From contig NW_001799008.1 in assembly GCF_000165425.1 (NCBI RefSeq), positions 1-64,000 of the forward strand: a DNA stretch of 64,000 bases, read 5' to 3'. The notes below the pieces were generated by a model. That model had not been told where the DNA came from. It worked only from the letters and a program-made list of their open reading frames with translations, and did no database searches. This document shows positions 38,203 through 50,260 of this stretch, in pieces. The position numbers and the translations under genes were made by a program. This DNA is from Paramecium tetraurelia. Lineage: Eukaryota; Ciliophora; Oligohymenophorea; Peniculida; Parameciidae. Each line of letters begins with the position of its first letter. Within the stretch, counting starts at the first letter, position 1.

Positions 38203-40817
38203 ATGAGTACAAGTAGATACATTTCGAAGAAGCTTCAGCCATTTCTCACTTCCAAATAAGAACTAACTCAGCTTCTTCAAAAACTAGAGAAGGAGCAAAA
38301 GGATGAGGAAACTTAGAGCGATTAATACTTTGATCAATTGGCAAGAGTTGAAAAAGTAAAAATGACAATCATTTATCATTTAAGGAGTATGAAACTCTTG
38401 TCCACATCTTAGAAGAGTATGGCAAGAAGATAGCTAATAATTAGAATGGAGAAACAGATTAAGCCTAAGATGCAGATTTTCGGATTGAAAAAGCTGTTAT
38501 TGAGACATTGAATTTATACTTGCTAGCCAATAGTAGAAAAGAATAACTGGAAGCACTTTAGGAAAGAGAAATAGCGAAAAGGCAATCTTCTCTGAATCTA
38601 ACTCTTGGCAAGCATGTCAACAATGAATAAAAAATAGTTGAAGATGATAACTAATTAAATGAAGATGAGTATGGTTATTATGTAACATTGAAATCTGAAG
38701 ACACTTCTATGGATGTTAAAATACCAGCAACCATTAAAACCTTTAAAGAGTTGAAGTAGATCATCAAATCTTGCTTTATGTTAGAAGAAAATGAGATATT
38801 TTGCACAGATCTTATGGGCAATCTGTTCCAAGATAATATGGTTTTGTTAGATGAAATATATCCTCCTCTTTTTGATTTAATGAAGAACTATCAACCTATT
38901 ATTGGAATCCAAGTGGTGAAATAAGTTAAACTCAAGGAAGTTATTTAGAGTGGGGATGAAAGTTTGTTATCTGATGATGGAGCAAGATTTTTCATTAAAA
39001 GATTCCAAACAATCAAACCTGTTTAAAAAAAAGTTAATTGGAATATATATTTCGGCTACTTAAACAATTTTAAATATTTTATTGAAACAATATTGTTTCT
39101 CATGGTACTTGGCTTATTTTTCGTGGTTTAAATTGATTCATTTAAATTTACTACTAGTTCCTCTGTGATCACATCATTTGGAAAACAGATTTAGATTTCT
39201 AAATCACTATTATCGCCGATCTAGAACATTTCCTAGCTTATTAATTAAACTCTCAACGATGACACTGATAATACTCTGTATCCAACTTATCCTTTAGTAT
39301 CTGGATTGTTGATATAAACACTAGTTAAAGAAGTAAAAATTAATATCATCTAGGAAAAATTACAAAATTGTTCTATCCTAAATCCTAATTAGAAATAGTT
39401 GTTCATTGATAACAATTAGAGTTGTTTAGACTTCTCTACTCTCCTGACAGATAATTTATCTGGAGAATATGAATTCAACATCTTTAATCCTACTATCTAC
39501 AATCAAGATTTTGGAGGGTATGTTTGGGAATTGAACTTAGCATCCAAAGAGGAATTCAATGAAAACATCTAATTGCTTTAATAGAAGCAATGGGTTTAAT
39601 ATAACGTCAAATCCTCAAAGTTCATCTTAAATTATTTTAACTCTCCTTCAAAAAGACTCATCTAAGTAGTTATTACAACTATTTACCTATTTAACGATGT
39701 ATGTACATATTGCTATCTAGATGTTATTAAATTATAACACAATTGCCTTAGAATCATTTAATCTTAACAAACCTTCTGAAACTGAGGATTTTTATGACGA
39801 AATTATATTTTATTTATCTATCCTACTCTTGTCTTTATCATTTTTAGGTGAGAGAATTAATCACATTTATTCTAGATTTCTTCGCCATTTACAAAAAGAC
39901 ATCTGAGAACCCTTTTATTTTTTTCTATCACTCATATTGTGAACTAAAAAACAAATAAAAAAAGTTATAATCCAAAAAAAAAGAATTGTAAAGTGTAGAA
40001 TTGCAAGAATTACAGTAGAAAGAACTCATCATGGGAGATTATTTTATTTTAAAAATATCCTCTGTGTATGTTGTGATTAAAATTCCCTTGATATTTGACT
40101 TTGTTTGTAATAATAACAAATAAAATAGACATTCTATCCAATATTACTTTATTAGTTAGGAAATCAATCTAGGATCTTTACACTAATGCGTTAGATGATA
40201 TTTAATTGAATTCAAATGTATATTAAGATACTGACAAACTATATGTTCCTGCATTTATTTTGAAAATATACACAGGAGTGTAGGTACTACTTTTAATGGG
40301 ATCAATAATACGGTTTTTAGGGAATTGGAGTCCTTACCTCAAATGTTACGGATTGGTGATGATAAGGGTAAACTATTTAGTAATATTCTAGTTCAACAAA
40401 TAATCTTCATTTTTATTGTTAGTCCTCATATTCATCATCAGTATAAGTGCAATGTCTTGGTCCATAACCATTCAAGGGAAGTTGATGTATTAAGAAAATT
40501 TTTTCTATGATTTTCTTGGCTTATTACGTTGCAGTTTAAAATATGGAATGCATAATGACCTGTCGGAGTTGGGACTGGAAAATAACTATTAGAAACAAAT
40601 AAGCTACTCTTTCGAAACTAGATATGTATTTAAGATCAATAAGATTAAGCTACAATACTTGATAATCTTAGTTATATCCTACATCATGGTTCCGATATTC
40701 ATCTCATTGATGACACAGCAGGTACACAACACTAAACAAGAAGCCGAACAAAAGATGTTAGAAATGCAAAAAGAAAAGCAAGAAGAGAAGTTATAAAAAA
40801 AATAAAGATAAAAATGA
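38203..40817 (+). CDS. Polycystin-2-like (PKD2/TRPP) cation channel
   Basis: 837 residues from five exons; introns 38356-38384 (AAG acceptor), 39699-39720, 39848-39875 (GTG donor) and 40107-40128. Cytosolic N-terminus of about 260 residues includes a possible ubiquitin-like beta-grasp segment (IPATIKTFKELKQIIK). Then S1 (FIETILFLMVLGLFFVVQI), a long extracellular domain with NQDFGGYVWELN, matching the polycystin-domain Gly-Gly-Tyr-Val, S2 (IIFYLSILLLSLSFL), a charged linker, S3, S4 (TGVQVLLLMGSIIRFLGNW), S5 (FLLLVLIFIISISAMSWSI), a pore-helix segment (NFFYDFLGLLRCSLKYG) and S6 (LQYLIILVISYIMVPIFISL), ending in a coiled tail. The pore lacks the typical GDF motif. Read without the 28-nt intron the gene would break into two; with it the channel is whole. 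Confidence 0.82.
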
Positions 40818-40834
40818 ATTTTACTCTATATATT

Positions 40835-41709
40835 TCAATAAGTTTGTGGTGGGTTTATTATGATATTCTTTTTATTCCATTTTTGAAGTTCTCCTTATTC
40901 AAATTGAAGAGTCCCCTGCTTTCTCATCTAGTCTTTGAATTAATATTAACTACAATGGTCAGAAATAAATTTAATTGATTCCTACTTCTTCTCTAGGATT
41001 TGGCCAATCATTAAGAGTGATCTTAAGTAGTGGGGAAGGCTAGCGTTTGCTTGTAGTGTTGGTGGTAGTCTATAAATATATTGAATATAATATTGATATG
41101 AATGAAATAGCAAAAACATCAAGATAACAAGAATCACATCTTACATTGGAAACCAATTAAGACACCGCTTATGATTGATAAAACAACCAAGCCCATGAAG
41201 TTGAGCAAGATGATGTCCTTTCATAATTGAATATTGATTTACAAAAAATTCCGGAAACAAATAACAAGCAGTGTAGGTCAAGAATATTTCGGTGTGTCCC
41301 ACTATGCAGCGCTGGATTCTTTGAATAGGGATATGTTACATCTTTATATTTTTCTGAATACATTTCCATATAGTTGTTCACGCTAAGCAAGAGGGCTGTA
41401 AGGAATCCATGTTGGAACACAATAATTGGGAATGCCAAATACGCCAATTGATCAGCGATGATTTAGGTTCTCTTGGCAGATACGTGTGTTGCTCCGATAC
41501 AGCTGAGCATTCTTCCTGCCATCCAAGTTTAAAAGCTCAAAGTCAAAAAGGCGTTCTGAGCGAATATTAATTGCAGCACTGCGAAAATGATGGAAAATAT
41601 GAAGCACAGTTCGGATGGCACTAAAATCAACATAATCTGATTTACTGGTGGGCGAGATGAACATCGACAGTATGTAATTATGATAGTATCGGAGACATCT
41701 ATCTAACAT
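40835..41709 (-). CDS. Multi-pass membrane protein, unknown
   Basis: 256 residues from five exons; introns 41621-41645, 41354-41381 (GTG donor), 41218-41242 (AAG acceptor) and 41140-41165 (GTG donor, AAG acceptor). All four joins move between frames that are hydrophobic on both sides, which supports them. Likely membrane helices: LCFIFSIIFAVLQLIF, LAYLAFPIIVFQHGFLTALLL, IFLTYTACYLFPEFF, IILLNFMGLVVLSII and VILVILMFLLFHSYQYYI, followed by a charged cytosolic tail. A motif MAGRMLSCIGATH lies between the first two. No family recognised. Stop lies 17 nt from the polycystin stop on the opposite strand. Confidence 0.7.
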
Positions 41710-41748
41710 AATAATTTCTTTTTCTAAAATTTAAATTACAAAAAAAAA

Positions 41749-44700
41749 ATGTCAGAAGAACAATTTAACGAAACGAAAGAAGCGGCTGAGCCTTACAAAC
41801 CTGTTGATTTCAAGGGCGATCCACAACATACTGAAACCAAAGTAGCTCAACCTGTCTATGGGAATGATGATGTGCCGATCGGAAAATCTTCAAATAAATA
41901 AATGCTCGATGAATTTCCCCCTGAGGATTTTGTCCCCAAAAAGCCAGCAGCCAAAAAAGCACCCAAAAAACCTGTACATCCTCCCGTTTAAAACGATGAA
42001 CCCAAAGTTGTAGTTAACCCTGATGAAATCCCAATTAAACCTGCTGGGGCAGGTGTGCTTGATGAGCAGCCTGTTGGAGGAGGCAAGAAATTCGCTATTA
42101 GTGAATACCCTGAAGGAATGGAGGGGGGAGGAGAAGATGTGCAATAGACAGTCCTTCCACTTGCCCAGCGTTTGAAGTCAAAAGCATGGAAATTGAGACA
42201 AAGTGCTTTCGAAGAAATGGCAGAACTCTTTTAAAAAGACGAATCTCTTGATGAATATTACGAGGAGTGGCCCAAGCTGATCAATGATAACAATCCTGGA
42301 AGTTAAGAAAAAGCATTGATAGCCTTATAAATATTTATTTCCAAGTCCAACAAGGGCTAATTCGCAGCAAGATTTGATGCTAAAGAGACGATTCGAATGT
42401 TAATAGACAAATGTATTGCTCCAGGCAAGAAATAAATAGTCAAACTAAGTTAAGAAATCTTTTTTGATATTTTTGAAAGAAGAGATAAATAAGAAATGTT
42501 TGATGTTGTTAATGAAATGTTGAAAAACAAAGTGCAAAAGGTTTAATGCGCAGCAATCCAAAGCTTGGTTGAATTATTGATAACATTTGGTCCAAAGAGA
42601 TTGGATTATTTGAAACCTTTCTTTCCAGAAATCGAGAAATTAGCTTAATCTACTGTTTCATCAATCAAAACCGAGTGCATGAACTTTTACAAGGAAGCTC
42701 ACAAATGGTTGGGCGAACCAATCTTAGCCCCTTTTATCAAAGGACTTAAAAAGTTATAATTGGAGGAACTGGAAAAGTTCCAAAAGGAATGGCAACCTAT
42801 TCCCATGGTTCCTACAAGAGGTGGAGATGCGGTAACTGTCGGATAAGGAGGTGGAGCCAATAATGGATTAGATGCATATGACTTGGTTGATGCAGTTGAT
42901 ATTTTCAATAAATACAATGAGAAGTGGTGTGACAAGGTCTTAGCCCAAACCAAATGGAATGAAAAGCAAGCCTTATTAGATTAATTGTTAAAAGAGTTAG
43001 CTACTCCTAAAATAGCTCCTGGCAATTATGTACCAATGATAGCAATGATTAAAAAACTACTAGTAGATTCCAATTAGGTTATAAACGTATGCGCTATTAA
43101 ATTATGTGGAGCATTTGTTAAAGGACTAAGAAAAAACTTTACTGCTTAAGCAAAACTCTTATTTCCACTTTTGATGGTTAAATTGAGAGAAAAAAAAAAT
43201 ATATGCTAAGAAGCCAAAGCTGCTTTGGAATTGTTCCATTACTGTTTATAAGTGGAAGACGTTGTTGAAGATTTCAAGGAAGGACTTGCTGACAAGAATC
43301 CACAAATGAGAGCTTAAAGTCTGTTATTATTTGCTAAACTTGTGTAGTTGAAAGGATTCCCTCAAGGAGCACCTAAACCTAAATTTGTGGATTGTGTCAA
43401 GCAATTATTGCCACTGGCTAAAAAATTAATTGAAGACAGTGTTCCAGATGTGAGAGAAGCATCAGTACAAAGTTTAGGCACTCTAAAACCATATTTATCA
43501 GACTAATTGATTAATTCCTTTTACTCAGATATTGGACAATAAAAATTAAGTAAAATCAATGAAATTTCTGGTCAAATTGAAGAAGAGAAAAAGAAGGAAC
43601 AAATTAAAAAGTAGCCTACACAAGCCAAAGAACAATAAGCAGCTTCATAGGTTCAATAATCCACTATACAAAACAGTTCAATACAATAGGCAACAGCTAA
43701 GAAGCCTCCTCTTTCTCAAAAGAGTAATATTGTAATTACAGAATCGCCAGAACAAAGTGTAGATCAATTAGAGGGTTTGCTAAGAAGTTATGGGGTTGAT
43801 GATCAATTTTTTGAAAACATCAATGGAATGCCTAAGTTGAAGGCTGAAGCTATAAAGATGCTTGAAAATGAAACTGACACTATGTAGCATCATTTTGAGG
43901 ACGTTTTGAACTTCTTGAGGATAAAATTGAAGGATTGGAAGGAAGCCAATCTTTCAATAAATAAGGAGCTGTTTGCCATATTGATTTATGCTAATAATTT
44001 GGATCCAAAGCCTTTTACTCAAAAATCATTTTAACCTTTGTGCAAGTTGCTGGTTGAAAAAATGACAGATTCTAAATTCAGAGAGGACATCTACATAATT
44101 TTGAAGGGATGTTGTGAATGTGTGAATCCTAAATACATTGTGTTGTATTTGATGACTCAAGCTGTGCCGAAGGAGGATAAGGACAGTGGTAAACTTACGA
44201 TTGTGCCTCCCTAGAAGATTGGAGAGGTGATTAATAACATTTCGAAAATCATTGATATCGTTACTATTCGAAATGTGCCCACCAAAGAAATTATTGATTT
44301 CGGTAAGGAATAATTACAATCAACAAATGCCATCATCAAGACTTCTTGTGTAGAGTTGTTCAAGACAATGTACAAGTATATTGGCTAAGAATTGCTCTAA
44401 TTTTTGTAGGATGTCTAGCCCCCAATAATGAAGACTCTTAATTCTGAATTCGAAAAAATATCAGTGTTAACTTCTTATGAACCAACAGTCACTTTTACAG
44501 GAGAAGCAGCCAAAGAATGTGGAGTGATCCAGTCTCAACCCTTGTCTTAATCAATTATGCAATCTACAATCTCATCCATCAATGATAACTTGCCTAGAGC
44601 TGACATCTCAAACTAGTTACAATCAGTTTTAAAGAAAATGGCTGATGTCCAATGGAATAAGAGGAAGGAAGGAATCGAGGAATTGGATAAATTATTAACA

Positions 44701-47700
44701 CACAATAATAATAGAATTTAGATAAACGGATTAAATGATCTGATCAACATGCTCAAACAAAGATTGAGTGATAACAATAAATAATTGGTTAGACCCATTG
44801 TTTAGATAGTGGGTAGAGTAGTTGAAGCCTGTGGAAAGGATTTTAAATCATCAGGCAAATAATTGATTTCACCATTAATCTCAATTCTTAGTGATAAATA
44901 AGTGTTGGTTAGACAGGATGTAGTTGCTAGTTTAGATAAGTTTTGTATAGCCATTGGCATAGATTAAGTGATCTTGCAAATGCCACCTTATTTATAGATG
45001 GAATCCATTGAGTTGAAACAAGAAGTTCTGTTATTCATTATGAAATACATCGAGGCCTTACTCAAATTGGATTACAAGCCCTTTATCTTACCATTAATTA
45101 ATTGTCTTTGTGACAGAGTCAAAGAAGTAAGATAGGCAGCAGAGTAAGTTTGTGAAAGGATGGTTGAAGATGTGGGCATAGATCCATTTTTAAATTAAAT
45201 GAAAGATCTGAAACCAGCTGTTGTTTAATAGGTGAAGCAGTTCTTTGCCAAATTTGGAATGACCGAGGTAGAAGAAACTTCAAAGAGAACAGGTAAAACA
45301 CCAAAGGGCAAACAATAATAATTACAATAAAGTTAATAACAAGATATCAGAAATATGAAAAGAAATTTGACTACAAAGGATTTGTAAAGCGATTTGAATA
45401 CCTCTCAAGAACCAAAATAAAGAAATGAAAGAACTCCAAAGAAATCATTACATTAAAAATCTCACAAGACTCTACCATAAGACAACACTCCATTAAGACA
45501 ATAAAAAGAAAAAGCCATCTTCTAAGATGGCAATAGTTTGATTGCTAGAAGTGCAAGCATCAAGGAAATGAAACTGTTAAGATTGCAATCGGATTAAGCA
45601 TAATGGTGGGCCAGTGATTGTTTTCCAAACAGTGCATTCAGTGATCTGTATGTATGTCTAAGAGAGGATCTCTACAATCAATTAATGTCATACAATTACA
45701 AGGATGTTATGAAAGGCTTGCAATAATTAATGATTATTTAGAACGATCCTGAATAGAAGACAGACATAATTGAATTAAGCGACTTACTATTAAAATTTGT
45801 ACTAGTTAAAATCTATGGGTGTTCTGCCAATCAACTATTAATTAATGCCTTGATTAGTTTCCTAGATGCATTCTTTTAGACTATATCCAAATCGAGGTAC
45901 ATCTTAACTGAAGTAGAATAAATTGTGATAATCTCCTTAATAAGAGAACTAGTCTATGCTGGAGTTGATGTCCATCCAGAATTGATTCAAAATCTGCAAT
46001 TGGTGTTCCCAGCTGAAATTATGATTAAAAGACTCCTTCCTTTGTTTAGGATCAATCCTTAAAGTATTCACCCCTTCTTGATTGATCAGAAGGAGAGAAT
46101 TGATACTTAATTATGCAATTTGATCATTCAAGGTCAATTGGCCAAATTCTTTCCTCTGGATCTCTTCCCAGAATATTCATAATACTTCACTAAAGAATTA
46201 CAAAATGAATTTATTACTCTATTCGGAGATAATACTATGTAAGAGATATACCTAACAATAGTAACCATATTAGTAATAATAATATTAATAATAATAATAA
46301 TAACCATAACCGTAGTCAGTAACTTAATAAGCATAATAACAATACTAAACAGGGAAGTAACCAATTGTCTAAGGCACTGTATAGTTGCAATCAGCAAAGG
46401 ATCCAAGATCACAATACTTCTTATCAATTTTAGAATCTCTATTGAGTGAGTAAACTTCTCAAAAAATAGAATCCCTAATGTAAATCAGTGATTTGCTAAC
46501 TCAAAATATATAACAAAATCAACAGTTGTTTGTTGACAATGCAGAGGCCATTTGCAAATGCTTCTAAACTCTCTTACAGAATACCTTCACACAAAGAGAA
46601 ACCTACCCTGCACAATTCATACAGTTCTTCCTCTAAGCCTTAAACAAATTGTATTAACTAAAGCCATATGTAAATTAATTGCCATATGAACTATTGTGTG
46701 GATTCACTGAGGAGATTATGCAAAGACTTTTGACTGAGGACGAAATAAAAGCCCAGCATGAGAATGGAGATGCTACAGTTAGATAACTCAACTCAACCAC
46801 TCTTCGTATCTTGGAAAATACAAGCTAGGATATCATGTTTTCTATTTTATTCGACATTTTAACAAAGCATAGACGGAGAAACAATTCGTCGAAAATGATA
46901 GGCTTGCTTGTTAAATGCATAGCCAGATTAACAGCAAAAGTAGAATAGAATAGTAACATTAAGATTGAATTACTTCTTCTTAAATTCCATAACTATTTGA
47001 ATGAGTTTTAACACTATCCTAACTTTGCTGTTGATGAGTAAGGAGTCAAAACAATTAAAGTTGTCCTCCAATAATTAGTTAAAATGAGGGGGGAGACCAT
47101 TTGGGAAAACTACCATCTTGTAGGCAGAAGCACCCAATAAGATCATTATCTGAATAAATGGATCCAAGCCTATTTGGGCAATCCTTCCTTGTAAAATGCC
47201 TAACAAGAAAACAACCTCCCTGATCAAGAATTACTGTAGATTGCCGAGATGTTGAGATCGCCTAACTTATTAGATACTGGCATCCAAAAGATGGTAGACA
47301 AAATCAAAAGAAATCCAAGTATCATATTCAATCTAATTTAGCTATCCAATGGTAGAAGTACGTTCAAGATCAATAGATCTAATTACTCATATAGTAATAA
47401 TTGACTAATGGACAGGCACCCGTACTGGGAGGTTATATTAGTAATCAGTCTACTCTATAGCAATCCTAGTTATAATAATTGCCCCTATAACAATCGCAAC
47501 TATAATAGAACTCACTACAATAACCTCCATTGCAACAATCCTAACTATCTGTTAGACCTTAGTTACAATACCCTGCACAATAATAACAATCACAATAATT
47601 ATAGAATTAATTACAATAATCACAATTATAAGACTCCTAACTGTCAGTTAGGCCCTAGTTACAATAACCAACACAATAGCGACAATTATCACAATCACAA

Positions 47701-48031
47701 TAATAATCACAATCGCAATAATAACAGCAATAATAAATGTTACAACAATTGGTTCCGTATCCAAAATCGACTAGAGAAGTTGATCAATAATAATAATATA
47801 GCGATACTCTAAATGGCTAATAATTCAACCCAATATATGTCTGTTAATTAATACCAAATGAATTCAAATCAAATAGTATAATAACAACAATAATAAAATG
47901 TAAAAACACCAGAATATTTAATGCAAAAATTGACTGATATGAAAAATAAAGTTCAAACTCTTGTTGGTCCAAATAATGTCTAACAAGCATAAAATTCTAG
48001 ATCCTTTTAAAATAATCGTATGGCATAATGA
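41749..48031 (+). CDS. XMAP215/ch-TOG microtubule polymerase
   Basis: 2062 residues. First exon 41749-46238, then introns 46239-46261, 46312-46331, 47319-47341 and 47752-47779 (last acceptor AAG). XMAP215 proteins load tubulin onto microtubule plus ends through arrays of TOG domains. TOG-type HEAT repeats are visible: the first at about residues 130-340 (LAQRLKSKAWKLRQSAFEEM; CAAIQSLVELLITFGP), the second at about 385-610, others at about 670-900 and 960-1190. After a basic linker comes a further helical array, then a Gln-rich low-complexity tail and a C-terminal segment EYLMQKLTDMKNKVQTLVG resembling the conserved end of ch-TOG. The two introns at 46.2-46.3 kb are chosen to cross a poly-Gln/Asn region where all frames are open, so residues there are uncertain. 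Confidence 0.88.
46262..46345 (+). repeat. TAA/CAA low-complexity tract in XMAP215 gene
   Basis: About 80 bases of nearly pure TAA/TAT/CAT triplets inside the coding region. Depending on frame it encodes poly-Gln or poly-Asn, since TAA is Gln here. It lies where two short introns are inferred, so frame choice is ambiguous. Confidence 0.7.
47440..47750 (+). repeat. Gln-rich imperfect repeats in XMAP215 tail
   Basis: The chosen frame is Gln-rich with an imperfect direct repeat: SQLSVRPQLQ occurs twice, at about 47545-47574 and 47647-47676, each flanked by LQQSQLQ-like units. Most Gln codons are TAA or CAA. Likely a disordered linker before the conserved C-terminal helix. Confidence 0.75.
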
Positions 48032-48153
48032 ATATCAATTATAATAAATAATTCATTATTCTAATGTTATTTCTATTGTTGTAATTCAATTGATCAGACT
48101 TCTACACATTATAATATTCTATTAATTTAAATAAAACAATTTTTAATACTCAA

Positions 48154-48906
48154 ATGAAGAAGTTGTTCATCCTCTTCCTTGTATTTGCTTGTTGCTACTC
48201 ACTAAATATGGAAGTGCAGGTTTCCAAATTGGAAGCTTAGGAAATTCTAAAAGCCTATCTGAAGAAAGTAAGCCTATAAAATTTATTATTACCATGGAAT
48301 AAAGTATAATTCATTCTGTAACATTAGGAATTAAGTGTGGGATTCGGAACAATATTGACTAAGAATGTAGCGATTTCTGATTTAATATTTAACGAAGATC
48401 TAATTTAAATTGATCTAATAGAGGAATCGAAATCAATGAAGGTGTTTATTCGGTTGGATTCCTTTGCACTCAGATTGAACGCTGATATTACCACAAAAGT
48501 GTTGTTAAACTTTTCAACTTAGTTGGATTTAGAAATATTCGGATTATAAATAGAAGCAACTTTATTGCTTCAAAAGAATTAGATTATCGTATAAAACGAA
48601 AAGTTTGATAAATTTTCTATTAAATAAATCAAAATTAAGGAAGGTGAAGGTGTGATTTCCAATTTAATCAAAAAAGGTTTCAATGAATTATTGAATCTCT
48701 TTAACAAACTCATTAATGATTTTTTTACAAATAAAATAGTTTAATTCTTTAAATAAGATAAATGGAGAAATTTGCTGCCTTCATACATATCTGAAGTGTA
48801 GTTTTAAGAGGTAATAAATTCGGAAAATTTGAAATTCACATTTTCTGTTAACAATTCAGAAGTAATAGCTAAAATTTCTTAACATAAACCTATCAATGAT
48901 ATTTGA
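48154..48906 (+). CDS. Secreted or lumenal protein, BPI/LBP-like (tentative)
   Basis: 250 residues. A clear signal peptide, MKKLFILFLVFACCYS, directs it to the secretory pathway. The mature part alternates beta-like strands (MKVFIRLDSFALRLNAD; TTKVLLNFSTQLDLEIFG) and an amphipathic helix (LIKKGFNELLNLFNKLINDF) that recalls the BPI/LBP/TULIP lipid-binding fold; this is a resemblance only. No Cys in the mature part. A 24-nt GT-AG stretch at about 48309-48332 is divisible by three with no in-frame TGA, so it could be an unrecognised intron, which would give 242 residues. Confidence 0.65.
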
Positions 48907-49278
48907 ATGATGTTTATTTTTTAATGTTATGTCCGTGAGATCATTACAAATCAATATAGATTAATTTTACATTTAAATAAAATTTATTTTTCTCTGTGTA
49001 TGTAGATAATATATGTGTACTTCTTTTTAAACTATAATACTATTAATATATCTTATATTACTGATAAAAGGAATTTAGTTCCTAAAACTTGAATTAAAAA
49101 TACATTGAAAAAATATATGAAGATAAATCAACTGTCACCATATTAAGGAAGCCTTACCTTGGTCCTTAAATTCTTCAGAGTTCCTTAATGAGATGAAAAA
49201 AGGAAGGCATTATCTCAAAAAGGAAAAAGAGATTTAAGGAGTGATTATAATAATTTAAATAAAAATAACAGCTTATTT
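48907..49278. other. Intergenic region
   Basis: AT-rich gap. A piece at about 49140-49240 (KEALPWSLNSSEFLNEMKK) is open and protein-like on the plus strand and might be a missed 5' exon of the next gene, but I find no ATG or intron that joins it. Nothing else seen. Confidence 0.4.
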
Positions 49279-50121
49279 ATGACTCAAAACCTACAGGATT
49301 ATGCTTAATAATTAGTGAATATCTCGATATCGGATGAGGAAGACATAATCAATTACTCGCCAATAAGATAATCAAATTACCCGTAGGTTGCTACTTAGGG
49401 TTAACCTTCTGCCAAAAAGTCAATTGCAACATCAGTCAAAGGATAAGCAAAATCTACTGCTTCAAAAACATCTAAAAGTATGATAACCTAGTATGATTTA
49501 AGAACCAAGTGGAGTTAAGTCAACCAAGGATAAAACTAAAGAGATGAAAGAGCAATTTGAAGAATAGGGGAAATAGCTAAAATGGTATTAAGAAGAGTAC
49601 CAAAGATTAAAGGATCAAAAGAAATAATTAAAAGAAGAGAAGACTCAATATGTAATAGTCTCATTTATCCATAATAGCTTCTAACGATTAATACGTATAA
49701 AACAAGGTTAGAGCAAAGTACAGGGAACGAGAAGAAACTCCACTAATAATTGAATGAACAGATGGATGTTGCAAAATAAGCATTGAAATAAGCAAATGAT
49801 GCTCAAATTAGTTTGGAACAGAGCAAACAAAATTTAATATAATAATCATAAATGGAAGACCTAGTCAGATAAAGACAAAAAGAAGATTTAGAGTACAAAT
49901 ACTAAAAGAAGCTTGATCAATCAGTAAAATAAGCAATAGTTGATGCGGAAAGCAAGTATGAATTGAGAATTCATTAAATGAATAAGGAACTCGATGTGTT
50001 GAGATAAGAGAATGTTGAACTACATAAAAGACTGATGTAGAATGAAACAAATAAAAAGCATTTTTATGTTTAAAGTGAAATAGATTAGTTGAAAACTAAA
50101 TATTTAACAACTAAAGGATGA
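49279..50121 (+). CDS. Coiled-coil protein
   Basis: 263 residues, introns 49478-49502 (AAG acceptor) and 49652-49677. The N-terminal 65 residues are Ser/Lys-rich with ISISDEEDII; from about residue 70 to the end it is a long heptad coiled coil (MKEQFEEQGKQLKWYQEEYQ; LDVLRQENVELHKRLMQNE). No other domain. Proteins of this type are common in ciliate basal bodies and cortex, but nothing here places it. Confidence 0.7.
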
Positions 50122-50260
50122 TTATATTTAAACTATTATTGTTGTTTAAAACTTTATCTATTTGTTTTAATTTATATATAAATAGTGGTTGTCACATGCC
50201 AAATTAACATTAATAGAGTTAAATCATTAAAAATAAACCATTAATTCATATCAATATAAT

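Noticed and set aside
40031-40817. Separate membrane-protein gene starting at ATG 40031
   Set aside because: Removing the 28-nt intron 39848-39875 puts this stretch in frame with the upstream exons and completes the six-helix polycystin topology, so it is the 3' part of that gene.
47408-47812. Asn/Tyr-rich plus-strand frame beginning MDRHPYWEV
   Set aside because: It is the +1 shadow of the Gln-rich XMAP215 tail. The Gln frame joins both neighbouring exons and carries the repeated SQLSVRPQLQ unit.
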